Below, piece by piece: positions 8,621-17,350 of a stretch of DNA of 64,000 bases (position 1 is the first letter of the stretch; every line of letters begins with the position of its first letter). The notes beneath the pieces are model-generated. The model saw nothing but the letters and a program-made list of their open reading frames with translations, made no database searches and was not told the origin of the DNA. A program made the translations under genes and the position numbers. The DNA is from JAHBVL01 sp963712055 (GTDB lineage: Bacteria > Chloroflexota > Chloroflexia > Thermomicrobiales > UBA6265). The DNA is taken from contig CAVQGN010000003.1 in NCBI GenBank assembly GCA_963712055.1, forward strand, positions 310,001 to 374,000. Direction: 5' to 3'.

Positions 8621-9625
8621 ATGGGAAAGAACTATGGTCTCGGCGTCGATTTCGGCGGGACGAAATTGCTGGCATCGGTCGTCGATCTCGACTCAGGCAA
8701 AGTCCTTTCGTCTTCAAAAAAGAAAACAGATCCCACTGATTCGCCAGACGAACTCATGGATAGACTTTACAGCGCGATCGATGAAGCGCTCGACGAAGCC
8801 GACCTCTCCAAAAAGCACGCTGTCGGCGGAATGGGCGTTGGAATCGCGGGCCAGGTCGACAGCGACAAAGGAATCCTGCTGGCCGCTCCGAATCTCAGTA
8901 GCGCGACGGTCAACCTGCCGATCGCGGCGATGCTGCAGGATCGCTATGACATCCCCACCTTTCTTCTCAACGATGTCCAGATCGCCGCACTCGGCGAAGC
9001 CACGTTCGGCGCCGGCCGGAAAACCGATGACTTTCTCTGTGTGTTCGTCGGAACTGGAGTAGGCGGAGCAATCGTCCACAGCCGCACCTTGGTGCGCGGC
9101 ACGAGTGGGTCGGCTGGAGAAATCGGCCACCTTGTCGTCGATGCCAATGGTCGTCTTTGCGGCTGTGGCGGGCGTGGACATCTGGAAGCGTACGCATCCC
9201 GGACCGCAATCACCACCTCGATCGTCGGGGAGCTCCGCCGTGGTCGCAAATCGAAACTAACCAAACTGCTGCCTGAATTGGAAACCGCCGACGAAACGAG
9301 TGTGACCGTCCGCTCTGGTGTCCTGGCCAAAGCTGTCGATGACAAAGACGATCTCGCAATCGAGGTTGTCGACGAAGCCGCTTTCTACCTCGGAATCGGG
9401 CTGGCTTCAGCGATCAACTTGCTCAATCCGCCGCTGATCGTTCTCGGTGGGGGCGCGATCGAATCGATCGACCGTTTGTTCAAGGTCGCCTCAGATCGGG
9501 CGATCCGCGAATCGCTGCCAACCGCGGCCAAAGCGGTCGAGATCGTCAAGGCAAAACTTGGCGACGACGCCGGTGTTGTTGGCGCGGCGATCCATGCGCA
9601 GCGAGAGATCGCCGCAACCGAGTAG
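8621..9625 (+). CDS. ROK family sugar kinase (glucokinase-like)
   Basis: A 334-residue ROK-family protein without an N-terminal helix-turn-helix, so a kinase and not a repressor. GVDFGGTKLLASVVD is the phosphate-1 ATP motif; GVGIAGQVD, LNDVQIAALGEA (catalytic Asp in LND) and FVGTGVGGAIV follow. The zinc motif reads GEIGHLVVDANGRLCGCGGRGHLEAY: the usual third cysteine is replaced by His, a variation found in other ROK kinases. It most likely phosphorylates glucose, N-acetylglucosamine or N-acetylmannosamine; I cannot tell which. ATG 8621 follows GGAGG at 6 bases. No sugar gene is adjacent. Confidence 0.88.
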   Translation: MGKNYGLGVDFGGTKLLASVVDLDSGKVLSSSKKKTDPTDSPDELMDRLYSAIDEALDEADLSKKHAVGGMGVGIAGQVDSDKGILLAAPNLSSATVNLPIAAMLQDRYDIPTFLLNDVQIAALGEATFGAGRKTDDFLCVFVGTGVGGAIVHSRTLVRGTSGSAGEIGHLVVDANGRLCGCGGRGHLEAYASRTAITTSIVGELRRGRKSKLTKLLPELETADETSVTVRSGVLAKAVDDKDDLAIEVVDEAAFYLGIGLASAINLLNPPLIVLGGGAIESIDRLFKVASDRAIRESLPTAAKAVEIVKAKLGDDAGVVGAAIHAQREIAATE

Positions 9626-9864
9626 TCCGAGGCGTCATGATAGACTCGGTTTCAGCCGGGAAATAAGTATCGGACCCCGGTAATAATCGATGGTCGAGCG
9701 GAGAACGCTGACCGAAACGTACTAATGGCGAAACAGTGTGGTGTTCACGGATGTGTTGGCAGTAAGTCGTATTTCTTCAGAAGCCACCGGCTTCGGTTAC
9801 GTGTTTTCTTTCTTACGCAACCCATTTCCGCGTCACCCTTGGTCGTCTACGGAGGACCTCGGCT
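9626..9864. other. Intergenic region before the NYN gene
   Basis: No convincing gene. A 6-bp hairpin (GAAGCC/GGCTTC, 9780-9794) is followed after some bases by a pyrimidine-rich stretch (GTTTTCTTTCTT), which may end the ROK transcript. GGAGG at about 9851 is the ribosome site of the NYN gene. Confidence 0.4.
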
Positions 9865-10800
9865 ATGGTCGACCTGCCGATCTCGCAAACAGATATCATC
9901 ACCCCAACTGCAGCCGAAGTCGCTGCGTTCGTGGATTTCGAAAACATCCGCTATTCCACCGTCAACTCACTTGGCCGCGAACCTGATCCCATCCTCTGGC
10001 GGGACAAATCGCTGGAATACGGCTTGATGGCGGTCGCCCGAGCCTACGCCGACTTCGACCAGCATCCCGCCCACTACCGCACCCGTCTCGATGTCGCGGG
10101 GTTCGAGGCTCAGCACTATCCCGCCAAGCGGTCAGTCGATCAGGCCTCCGGCCGGGAAAAGATCGTGTCGCGTTCGGATCTCAATTTCGCTCTCGATATT
10201 CTGAACACGGCGCTCGTGCGACCCGACATCAAGACCTTTTTGCTGTTTACCGGCGACAAGGATTTCATTCGCGTTGTCACCACCTTGCGCAATCGCCTGG
10301 GTCGGCGCGTCGTCATCTGCGGCGTTCCCGGTTCGGTCAGTCCCGATCTGGTTGCTGCCGCTGGTGAGGAAGACCCACTCACGCTCGACCCCGGACCAGA
10401 TACAGACATCCAGGTCATCCGCGCCATCGATCAGTACATCCGCCAACTCCATGAGGGGTTCGTGCCCACTCAAAGCCACATGAGCCGCACGCTCTGGCGG
10501 TTTCTCGACCGGGATCTCGTGCCCTCGGAGCACATCGAAGCGAAGGTCATGGAACTGCTGCGGCGCGACATTTTGACCAAGCGCCAGACGCTCAACGGCC
10601 AGAACCAGGAACTGATGACGACTGAACTCAATCCCTATCATCCGCTCGTGCAAGAGGCTCTTCCCGGATACGCTCTCGATGCGAGCGGTCGGTTGACCGT
10701 TCCCGCCGAGGCGAACGGCCCTGACAAATCCTATTCAAATGACGAAGAAGACGAGCTGGCATACGACGCCTCGTTCACCACGCAGCGCCACTCTTCATGA
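9865..10800 (+). CDS. NYN domain protein (LabA/DUF88-like putative ribonuclease)
   Basis: A 311-residue protein with an N-terminal NYN domain (PIN-like RNase fold). The acidic metal-binding residues are in place: Asp24 (AFVDFENIRY), Asp105/Asp111 (SRSDLNFALD) and Asp131/Asp133 (LFTGDKDF), with VVICGVPG closing the fold. From about residue 185 a second helical region (VIRAIDQYIRQL...SHMSRTLWRFLDRDL) looks like a winged-helix/OST-HTH-type RNA-binding module. Family knowledge: NYN proteins cut RNA; the substrate here is unknown. ATG 9865 follows GGAGG. The stop overlaps the start of the membrane MutS-like gene as ATGA, so the two are very likely translated together. Confidence 0.82.
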   Translation: MVDLPISQTDIITPTAAEVAAFVDFENIRYSTVNSLGREPDPILWRDKSLEYGLMAVARAYADFDQHPAHYRTRLDVAGFEAQHYPAKRSVDQASGREKIVSRSDLNFALDILNTALVRPDIKTFLLFTGDKDFIRVVTTLRNRLGRRVVICGVPGSVSPDLVAAAGEEDPLTLDPGPDTDIQVIRAIDQYIRQLHEGFVPTQSHMSRTLWRFLDRDLVPSEHIEAKVMELLRRDILTKRQTLNGQNQELMTTELNPYHPLVQEALPGYALDASGRLTVPAEANGPDKSYSNDEEDELAYDASFTTQRHSS

Positions 10801-12761
10801 CCCCGACCCGCACACTCTCCATGGCTGAAGACGGGTTGGCTGATTCGGCTGTGGACGATCGCGAAAGCACGGAGCCGTCCTCACGCTCCCCACGGCTTTC
10901 TCTCTACCAGACCAGCCTGGAAATGGTTGAAACCGAACAGGAAGAACTCGAAACGACCCAAAACCGATTGTCGAATCTCCGTTTACTGGCGGCCGCACTT
11001 TCGGTAATCGGATTTCTGCTCGCCGTCATCCTGGACGCTCCAGTTGTCCCACTGGTTCTGGCTATCGTCGCTGCTCTCGCCTTTGTTGCGCTGGTAGTCA
11101 TCTATCGCAAACGCGCTCGCGAACTGGTGCGGGTTCAGATGCGCAGCGCCTATTTGCGGGATGCGCTGGCACGCCTCGAACGGGATTGGTCAAATCTGCC
11201 GCTGCGCCATGACGCTGTTGCTGCTCCCGACCATCCCTACTCCGGCGATCTCGATATCCTGGGGTATGGATCGGTTATGCACCTCATCGATGAGGTTTCG
11301 ACAAGCGTCGGCGAGCAAACGCTCCTTTCCTGGCTCCTCTCCCCGGCTCCGGTGGAAGAGCTACGGCAGCGCCAGCCCGCGATCAGCGAACTGGCCGATC
11401 AGCCGGACTGGCGCGAAGAATTTGCGGTGCTTGGCCGCCTCGGCGCCCAGGATCGTCCCGACCCAGCTGCGTTCCTCGAATGGGCGGCCGGCCCGGTCAC
11501 CCTCCACACCAGACCGCTTCTGATCTGGATTGCCCGGCTGGGTTTCCTGGCCACGATCGTCGCTGTTGTCCTGGCGATCGCGGGCGTGATACCAGCCGCG
11601 TTCATCACAATTCCTCTCATCCTGAATCTGGTCTTCAGCATGGCGACCCAGGGAATCGTCGGCGACGCCATTAGTCTCGCCGCGCAGGAAAGCAGGTCGA
11701 TTGGCGCTTATGCGTCAATGGTCCAGCACCTCGAGTCGACGAATTACGTCTCACCACTGTTGCAGGAGCGGGTGGCCACGCTCAGCAGTGACTCTGCCGA
11801 TCCCGCTCACGCTGAAATCGGACGTCTCGACCGGATCACGTCGTTCGCGGTTCCCAAGGGATCCCTTTCCTATCTCCCGTTGCAGGCACTGGCGAACTGG
11901 GATTTGCAGGTTCTCTGGACGCTTGAGAAGTGGCAGATGCGGAATGGCAAGCATGTCAGTGGCTGGATCGAAACCATCGGTCAGTTTGAAGCACTCAGTT
12001 CGCTGGCGCATCTCACCTATGACAATCCCGATTGGGCAACCCCGACCGTCGCCGAGAACGTGGGCGCGTTCGACGCCACGGCGCTGGGGCATCCTCTCAT
12101 TCCGGATGCCGCCCGGGTGGTCAACGATGTTGTGATGGGTCCATCCGGGTCTGTTTTGCTGATCACCGGTTCGAACATGTCCGGGAAAAGCACGATGCTT
12201 CGTTCGATCGGGGTCAACATGGTGCTGGCGCAGGCAGGCACGTCGACCTGTGCGCGCGCGGTGACGATGCCTCCATCCGAACTCTGGACCAGTGTCCGCG
12301 TGTCGGATTCACTGGAGCAGGGGATCTCCTACTACATGGCCGAACTCCTGCGATTGAAGCAAGTGCATGGCGCTGCCGAAAAGGCCTATGCCGAGCATCG
12401 ACCCTTTGCCTATTTGCTTGACGAGATCCTGCATGGAACCAACACCGGCGAACGGCAGATCGCCGCACGCCACATCATCGCTTCGCTGATTCGCCTGGAT
12501 GCGATCGGAGCAGTGTCGACTCACGATCTCTCATTGGCGGATAGCGGCGACCTCAAGCGTTTGGCCACGCTCGTGCATTTCTCGGATCAGGTTTCCGAGA
12601 AAGATGGCCGCCCCGAGATGACGTTCGATTATGTGCTAAAGCCAGGGCTGGCGACCTCGACCAACGCGCTGCGATTGATGGAAATAGTCGGATTCACGAT
12701 GCCTGCCGAGAATGGCCGCGCCACGAAACCAACGGCCGAGGCCGTGCCCAACGCACCGTAA
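10797..12761 (+). CDS. Membrane-anchored MutS-like ATPase
   Basis: A 654-residue protein with the MutS core and ATPase domains but no mismatch-binding domain I. Four hydrophobic segments are visible (about 62-80, 83-103, 242-262, 265-283), so it sits in the membrane by two helical hairpins. The MutS lever region (GYGSVMHLIDEVSTSVGEQTLLSWL) lies between them. The ATPase domain has Walker A GSNMSGKST (458-466), Walker B AYLLDEI (Asp542, Glu543) and a conserved STHDL (His576). This is the membrane MutS branch known from several phyla with no proven function. It overlaps the NYN gene by ATGA, tying an RNA-cutting protein to a membrane ATPase. Confidence 0.85.
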   Translation: MTPTRTLSMAEDGLADSAVDDRESTEPSSRSPRLSLYQTSLEMVETEQEELETTQNRLSNLRLLAAALSVIGFLLAVILDAPVVPLVLAIVAALAFVALVVIYRKRARELVRVQMRSAYLRDALARLERDWSNLPLRHDAVAAPDHPYSGDLDILGYGSVMHLIDEVSTSVGEQTLLSWLLSPAPVEELRQRQPAISELADQPDWREEFAVLGRLGAQDRPDPAAFLEWAAGPVTLHTRPLLIWIARLGFLATIVAVVLAIAGVIPAAFITIPLILNLVFSMATQGIVGDAISLAAQESRSIGAYASMVQHLESTNYVSPLLQERVATLSSDSADPAHAEIGRLDRITSFAVPKGSLSYLPLQALANWDLQVLWTLEKWQMRNGKHVSGWIETIGQFEALSSLAHLTYDNPDWATPTVAENVGAFDATALGHPLIPDAARVVNDVVMGPSGSVLLITGSNMSGKSTMLRSIGVNMVLAQAGTSTCARAVTMPPSELWTSVRVSDSLEQGISYYMAELLRLKQVHGAAEKAYAEHRPFAYLLDEILHGTNTGERQIAARHIIASLIRLDAIGAVSTHDLSLADSGDLKRLATLVHFSDQVSEKDGRPEMTFDYVLKPGLATSTNALRLMEIVGFTMPAENGRATKPTAEAVPNAP

Positions 12762-12765
12762 ACCG

Positions 12766-14145
12766 TCAGCTTGAGGATGCTCCCAGTCGTTCGAGAAACT
12801 CGGCCGTGGCGGCTGGACCGCGCGACAGATCGCGGACGAGAAACCATTCGTTCGGCGCATGGGCGTTGCAGTCTTCGAGACTGAACGCGAAATCAACAAA
12901 GTCAGCGCCAAGCGCCTGCTTGAAAACCTCGGCGACAGGGATCGAGCCACCGCTCCGGATCATCACGGGATCACGACCGTAGATCGCCTTGAGCGCGTGC
13001 TCCGCTGCTCCGAGCGCCGGGAGGTCGCGAGGAACCGCATACGGTCTCGCGGTTCCAAGGCGGGTCATCGTCATCTCAACACCAGATGGCAGGAACGCGC
13101 GGACATGAGTTTCGATGAGATCAAGAATCTCGTTGGGATCCTGGTCCGGAACCAATCTGCAGGTGATCTTGAGATGACTCTCGGCCGGGGTGACCGTCTT
13201 GCTTCCATCCCCCTGAAACCCGCTCCAGATGCCATTGATGTCAAGGGTCGGTCTCAGCCACATCCGTTCGAGCGGGGTGTATCCCGCTTCCCCATACGGT
13301 TCGCTGACGCCGACAGGCGCAAAATACGAATCCTGGTCGAAAGGAACCTCGGCAGTTTCCGCGCGAATCTCCGCAGTCGGCTCGATCACGCGATCGTAGA
13401 ACCCGGCGACCGCGACTCGTCCGTTTTCGTCGTGCAACGATGCCGCCAGTTCTGCGACCGTCTGGGCTGCATTGCGTACACTCGCGCCGAAGATTCCTGA
13501 ATGCATGTCAGTCGCGGCTGTGCGGAGATCGATCTGACATCCGGCCAGTCCCTTGAGCGAAAGAAGAAGGCAGGGAATCTCCTCGCCCCATTGCATGCCA
13601 TCACCACTCATGACGAGATCGCAAGCAAGCCGATCGCTGAAGCGCTGAACAGCGGGCGCGACGTTCGGACTCCCGATTTCCTCTTCCCCCTCGAAAAAGA
13701 AAACGAGATTGACCGGCGGGCGGCCATGCTTCTCAACCAATCCTTCGACGGTCCAGAGAATCACCATCAGACCGGCTTTGTCATCACCAGAACCACGAGC
13801 GTAGATCTTCCCGTCGCGCACTTCCGGTTCAAACGGAGGGCTCTTCCAGAGATCGAGTGGATCGGGTGGCTGGACGTCATAGTGGGCGTACAGCATCACC
13901 GTGGGAAGAGCCTCGTCAACCTGCCAACTGCCAACCACGAGCGGATGACCGCCAGTTTCGATGATTTCGACGTCGGGGATACCAGCGGTTGCCATCCGGG
14001 CAGCAACCCAGTCGGCGGCGCGCCGGGTGTCGTCGTTATGAGCAGGAAGCGCCGAGATGCTGGGGATGCGGAGAAGTTCGAACAATTCCGCCATTGCGGA
14101 TTCGGACCGTGCTTCGAAATACTCGAGCCAGTTGGTGGTTGCCAT
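12766..14145 (-). CDS. M20 family dipeptidase
   Basis: A 459-residue zinc peptidase of the M20/M25/M40 family, close in shape to carnosinase/DapE-like dipeptidases. Metal and catalytic residues are visible: YAHYDVQPPDP (His and catalytic Asp), RGSGDDKAG (bridging Asp), FFFEGEEEIGS (catalytic Glu pair), MSGDG (Asp) and EDCNAHAPNEWF (last His). The dimerisation lid with TDMHSGIFGASVRNA is present. It most likely cuts dipeptides or removes acyl groups from amino acids in the cytoplasm. Full length, no signal peptide. The gene is convergent with the MutS-like gene. Confidence 0.87.
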   Translation of the reverse strand: MATTNWLEYFEARSESAMAELFELLRIPSISALPAHNDDTRRAADWVAARMATAGIPDVEIIETGGHPLVVGSWQVDEALPTVMLYAHYDVQPPDPLDLWKSPPFEPEVRDGKIYARGSGDDKAGLMVILWTVEGLVEKHGRPPVNLVFFFEGEEEIGSPNVAPAVQRFSDRLACDLVMSGDGMQWGEEIPCLLLSLKGLAGCQIDLRTAATDMHSGIFGASVRNAAQTVAELAASLHDENGRVAVAGFYDRVIEPTAEIRAETAEVPFDQDSYFAPVGVSEPYGEAGYTPLERMWLRPTLDINGIWSGFQGDGSKTVTPAESHLKITCRLVPDQDPNEILDLIETHVRAFLPSGVEMTMTRLGTARPYAVPRDLPALGAAEHALKAIYGRDPVMIRSGGSIPVAEVFKQALGADFVDFAFSLEDCNAHAPNEWFLVRDLSRGPAATAEFLERLGASSS

Positions 14146-14169
14146 GATTCTCCTCGTGATCGCCGTGGT

Positions 14170-14427
14170 CTAGCCGATAGCGTTGAGCAGCAGGTTTCTT
14201 ACGATCTGCAGAGCGACGATCAAAATGATCGGCGAAAGATCGAGCATTCCGGTGGAGGGGAGAATGCGTCTGATCGGTGCCAACATTGGTTCGGTCAGCC
14301 GAAAAATCAGTTTCCCCAGTTTCGTCTTCAACCCAGGATCGAACCAGGAAAAGATCGCCCGGGCGAGAACCAGTAGCATCAGCGCCGTGAAAACGAGATT
14401 AATGATTCCTGCGAGATCGAAACTCAA
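14170..14427 (-). CDS. YggT family membrane protein
   Basis: An 85-residue protein with two membrane segments (about 7-26 and 62-82) separated by a loop with FSWFDPGLKTKLGKLIFRLTEPMLAPIRRILPSTGMLDLSPI. The LTEPxLAPIRR motif and the DLSPI start of the second helix are diagnostic of YggT. The family is linked to membrane organisation near division and osmotic stress, without a defined biochemistry. It lies between the coxS gene and the dipeptidase on the same strand. Confidence 0.85.
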   Translation of the reverse strand: MSFDLAGIINLVFTALMLLVLARAIFSWFDPGLKTKLGKLIFRLTEPMLAPIRRILPSTGMLDLSPIILIVALQIVRNLLLNAIG

Positions 14428-14464
14428 ACTGCTTACCCTCTATCGAATACGTTTGAACTCGCTG

Positions 14465-14965
14465 CTATTTGGCAACCGGTTCTGGCTCTGCACCAGCATT
14501 GATCATCTCGGCCGCTTTCTGCACCGATTTGACGATCGAATGGTAGCCAGTGCAACGGCAGATATTGCCTTCAAGTTCGTAGCGAATGACATCGGCCGAT
14601 GGATTCGGATCGCGGTTCAACAGCGACGCCGTCGTCATGATCATCCCGGGTGTGCAATAACCACATTGGATCCCATGTTCTTCCCAGAAAGCGCGCTGAA
14701 TCGGATGGAGCATTCCGCTCGGTGCAAGACCTTCGATCGTAGTGACGGAACTTCCGTCCGCCTGGACCGCGAGAAGCGAGCAACTCTTGACGCCAACGCC
14801 ATCAACGAGCACAGTGCACGCACCACACTGACTGGTTTCGCAGCCAATATGCGTCCCGGTCATACCGAGATGGTCGCGGAGAAACTGAACGAGCAGCATT
14901 CGCGGCTCGATCTCGGCTTTGCGCTCGCTGCCATTGACCGTAATCGTGACCTGAACCTTTTCCAC
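14465..14965 (-). CDS. coxS: Small 2Fe-2S subunit of a CO dehydrogenase/xanthine oxidase-type enzyme
   Basis: A 166-residue iron-sulfur subunit. The N-terminal plant-type 2Fe-2S domain has Cys42, Cys47, Cys50 and Cys62 (IGCETSQCGAC...KSC); the helical C-terminal domain holds the second cluster in QCGYCTPGM and GNICRCTGY. Such subunits pass electrons between a molybdenum-cofactor large subunit and a FAD medium subunit. Neither large (coxL) nor medium (coxM) subunit is in the window; the only other cox-type gene is coxG just upstream. The enzyme served could be CO dehydrogenase, or an aldehyde, nicotinate or xanthine dehydrogenase. Confidence 0.88.
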   Translation of the reverse strand: MEKVQVTITVNGSERKAEIEPRMLLVQFLRDHLGMTGTHIGCETSQCGACTVLVDGVGVKSCSLLAVQADGSSVTTIEGLAPSGMLHPIQRAFWEEHGIQCGYCTPGMIMTTASLLNRDPNPSADVIRYELEGNICRCTGYHSIVKSVQKAAEMINAGAEPEPVAK

Positions 14966-15018
14966 TGATCGCTCTCCCGTCGTGAACGCCCGCAGCGCCC
15001 GTGACTACTTGCCGCCGA

Positions 15019-15459
15019 TTAGTCCGTTTGAGTTTTCGATTCGAAGCAGTCGAAAAACTGCCCGACGATCTGCCGAGCGGCGGGCTGAATCATCCGGGCT
15101 CCAACCCGGGCAATTGTCCCACGAACATTGGCATCGCCGGAGTACTTGAGCGTCGTCACGCCATTCTCTTCAAACAGTTCGAGTTTTCCGACACCGGAAA
15201 CCTGTCCCTGGGGACCACTCCCGTCAACTTCCATCGTGTAGCTCTCGGGCTCCACTTTGTCGGAAATCTTCACATGACCAGAAAAGGTTCCCTTGATCAT
15301 CGCGATTCCGATTTTCATTGTGGCGGTGTACTCGTCCTCGCCCGTTTTTTCGAGCGCCTCACACCCTGGCAGACATTGCTGCAGAACGTCTGGGCTCAAC
15401 AGTGCATCCCAGACCTTCTGCCGGGGGGCGTTGAACGTATGGTCGCCAACGAGTTGCAT
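15019..15459 (-). CDS. coxG: CoxG-like SRPBCC protein
   Basis: A 146-residue START/SRPBCC-fold protein. It opens QLVGDHTFNAPRQKVWDALLSPDVLQQCLPGCE, the hallmark of the carbon monoxide dehydrogenase subunit G family, and continues with VKISDKVEPESYTMEV and a strand-rich cavity fold. CoxG is thought to anchor or recruit CO dehydrogenase to the membrane through its C-terminus; this protein stops after the fold and lacks the long C-terminal tail with a membrane helix seen in some members. ATG 15459 follows AGGGAAAGGG; the frame continues to 15498 but without a site. It lies 53 bases upstream of coxS, same strand. Confidence 0.82.
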   Translation of the reverse strand: MQLVGDHTFNAPRQKVWDALLSPDVLQQCLPGCEALEKTGEDEYTATMKIGIAMIKGTFSGHVKISDKVEPESYTMEVDGSGPQGQVSGVGKLELFEENGVTTLKYSGDANVRGTIARVGARMIQPAARQIVGQFFDCFESKTQTD

Positions 15460-15556
15460 GACTTTTCCCTTTCCCTGCGTTCGCCTTGACGAAAGCACCT
15501 GGACTGGCAGTGTATCACGACAAAATCGCGTTTCCTGTCAGACCCAATGCGCTTTC

Positions 15557-16102
15557 TCAGCCACGTGGCTCAGCAGATTCGCGTTTATCTCCGTGTTCCG
15601 CGAACCAGGCTGCAATGATCCGGTAATCACGCGGGAACGCGAGTTCCGGCAGTTCGCTCGGCTCGAACCAGCCGAGCATATCGAGGTCATCATCAGCCTG
15701 TTCACTACCACCAACCAGGCTGCCGGCGTAAACGATCAAGACGACGGTCTCGCCGGATTCCGAATAGACGCCAACCAGTTCGTCCAGATCCACCTCGAGT
15801 CCGGTTTCCTCTCGGGTTTCACGCACTGCGGCTGCTTCCACGGTTTCGCCCCGCTCAACAAAACCCGCCGGAAAACTCCAGCGCCCGGCTTCCCGCGCCC
15901 CTTCGGCTCGTCGACCTAACAGAAGTCGGCCATTCTTGGTCACCAGAACGCCAACCGCGAGCTTGGGGTCGAGATACGACACTGCGTGACACCCCGTGCA
16001 GACCGGCCGGCTGCGTTGCTCGACGAGCTGCCAGTCGTTGCGTCCGCCACATTGGGCGCAGAAGCCGGCTCCATTCACACCATGATCTCCATCTGACATC
16101 AT
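15557..16102 (-). CDS. NUDIX hydrolase with N-terminal zinc ribbon (NudC-like)
   Basis: A 181-residue pyrophosphohydrolase. The N-terminal zinc ribbon uses CAQCGG and CTGCH, a pairing also found in NudC. GFVERGETVEAAAVRETREETGL is an exact NUDIX box (Gx5Ex7REUxEExGU), giving Mg-dependent cleavage of X-linked nucleoside diphosphates. It lacks the SQPWPFPxS motif and the long N-terminal domain of true NADH pyrophosphatase, so the substrate may be ADP-ribose or a mutagenic nucleotide. It faces away from the DUF917 gene across an 83-base divergent gap. Confidence 0.85.
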   Translation of the reverse strand: MMSDGDHGVNGAGFCAQCGGRNDWQLVEQRSRPVCTGCHAVSYLDPKLAVGVLVTKNGRLLLGRRAEGAREAGRWSFPAGFVERGETVEAAAVRETREETGLEVDLDELVGVYSESGETVVLIVYAGSLVGGSEQADDDLDMLGWFEPSELPELAFPRDYRIIAAWFAEHGDKRESAEPRG

Positions 16103-16185
16103 TGCGGTAACAACCTTCGATTTCTGGAACGCAGCTCAAGCAGCCGGGCTCCGCTGAAATCCTGAACAGAGGATAAGACAGACTC

Positions 16186-17286
16186 ATGAGAACGCTGACC
16201 CACGACGACATCGAATCACTGGCAATTGGCGCCGGAATTCTCGGCACTGGTGGCGGCGGGAATCCCTACGTCGGCAAGGTTCATGCACAGAAGATCCTCC
16301 GCGAGGGAGGTGTGATGCAGCTGGCCGATCCCAGCGAGGTCGACGACGACCATCTGATCACCTCGGTCGGCTATATCGGCGCACCAGTCGTCAGTGTCGA
16401 GCGGCTGAAACGGGGCGACGAACCGTTGGTGGCCATGCGAGCACTCGAAAAACACATCGGCAAACGCTTCACGCACGTGGTCGCCGGAGAAATCGGCGGC
16501 GCGAACTCGATGGCGCCGCTGGCTATAGGTTCGATGGCTGGACTGCCGATTGTCGATGGCGACGGTATGGGTCGGGCGTTTCCAGAACTACAGATGGACA
16601 CCTTTTCGATCCTCGGGATTCCAGCGACGCCGGCAGCCATTGCCGACCCTCGCGATCACGTCGCGATATTCGATGGCTTTGCCGAAGCCGAAACGCTGGA
16701 ACGCTATGGTCGGTCGGTGACGATTGGTATGGGCGGATCGGCCGGCTATGCCTTCCCGGTGATGTCCGGTGCCGAACTCCGCCGAACTGTGATTCCAGGA
16801 ACGGTCACACTGGCGACTGAACTTGGTGTCGCCGTCCGCATGGCCAGAACTCACCACACCGACCCGATTGCGGCCATTCTCGGCGTAACAGGAGGCCGCG
16901 CGCTTTTCACCGGCAAAATCAGCGACGTGGCCCGGCGGCTCGAAGGCGGGTTCTCGCGCGGGACGGTCTCATTTGCTGGAATGGGTCCGGACGAAGGCTC
17001 GCACCTCGATATCGAGTTCCAGAACGAGAACCTGATTGCCACCAAACGCGGTGGCGCAATTCTCGCGGTGGTACCTGACCTTATTTGCATCGTCGACAGC
17101 GACAGTGGCGAACCGATTACGACCGAGATTCTGCGATACGGTCTGCGTGCCACCGTTCTCGGAATTCCGGCTCCCAGACAGATCAAGACGGAAGCGGCGC
17201 TAAAGGTCGTCGGACCAGCGGCTTTCGGCTATCCCGAGGTGCCTTACATCCCAATGGAAGGCTCCTTTGGCGAAGGTGCCGTCTAG
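16186..17286 (+). CDS. DUF917 family protein
   Basis: A 366-residue member of the DUF917 family. The N-terminus has the signature AIGAGILGTGGGGNPYVG; further conserved blocks are HVVAGEIGGANSMAPL, PIVDGDGMGRAFPELQM and PDLICIVDSDSGEPITTE. Members often lie beside hydantoinase/oxoprolinase genes and have been suggested to act with them, but no reaction is established. No hydantoinase gene is in the window. It is followed directly by a hairpin that serves the convergent DUF4397 gene. Confidence 0.85.
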   Translation: MRTLTHDDIESLAIGAGILGTGGGGNPYVGKVHAQKILREGGVMQLADPSEVDDDHLITSVGYIGAPVVSVERLKRGDEPLVAMRALEKHIGKRFTHVVAGEIGGANSMAPLAIGSMAGLPIVDGDGMGRAFPELQMDTFSILGIPATPAAIADPRDHVAIFDGFAEAETLERYGRSVTIGMGGSAGYAFPVMSGAELRRTVIPGTVTLATELGVAVRMARTHHTDPIAAILGVTGGRALFTGKISDVARRLEGGFSRGTVSFAGMGPDEGSHLDIEFQNENLIATKRGGAILAVVPDLICIVDSDSGEPITTEILRYGLRATVLGIPAPRQIKTEAALKVVGPAAFGYPEVPYIPMEGSFGEGAV

Positions 17287-17302
17287 CCACGACAAAAAGA
17301 GA

Positions 17303-17328
17303 GCGGGCCCGGCTTTCGCCGGGCCCGC
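17303..17328 (-). terminator. Intrinsic terminator of the DUF4397 gene
   Basis: An 11-bp perfect GC stem (GCGGGCCCGGC / GCCGGGCCCGC) with a four-base loop. Read on the minus strand the stem is followed by TCTCTTTTTGTC, a good U-tract, so it ends the DUF4397 transcript. On the plus strand there is no T-run after it. Confidence 0.85.
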
Positions 17329-17350
17329 CCCCTGGAGGAAGAATCGACTC

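Noticed and set aside
13501..14376. Open frame of 291 codons on the plus strand
   Set aside because: It lies opposite the M20 dipeptidase and YggT genes, has no domain, and its composition is that of an antisense shadow.
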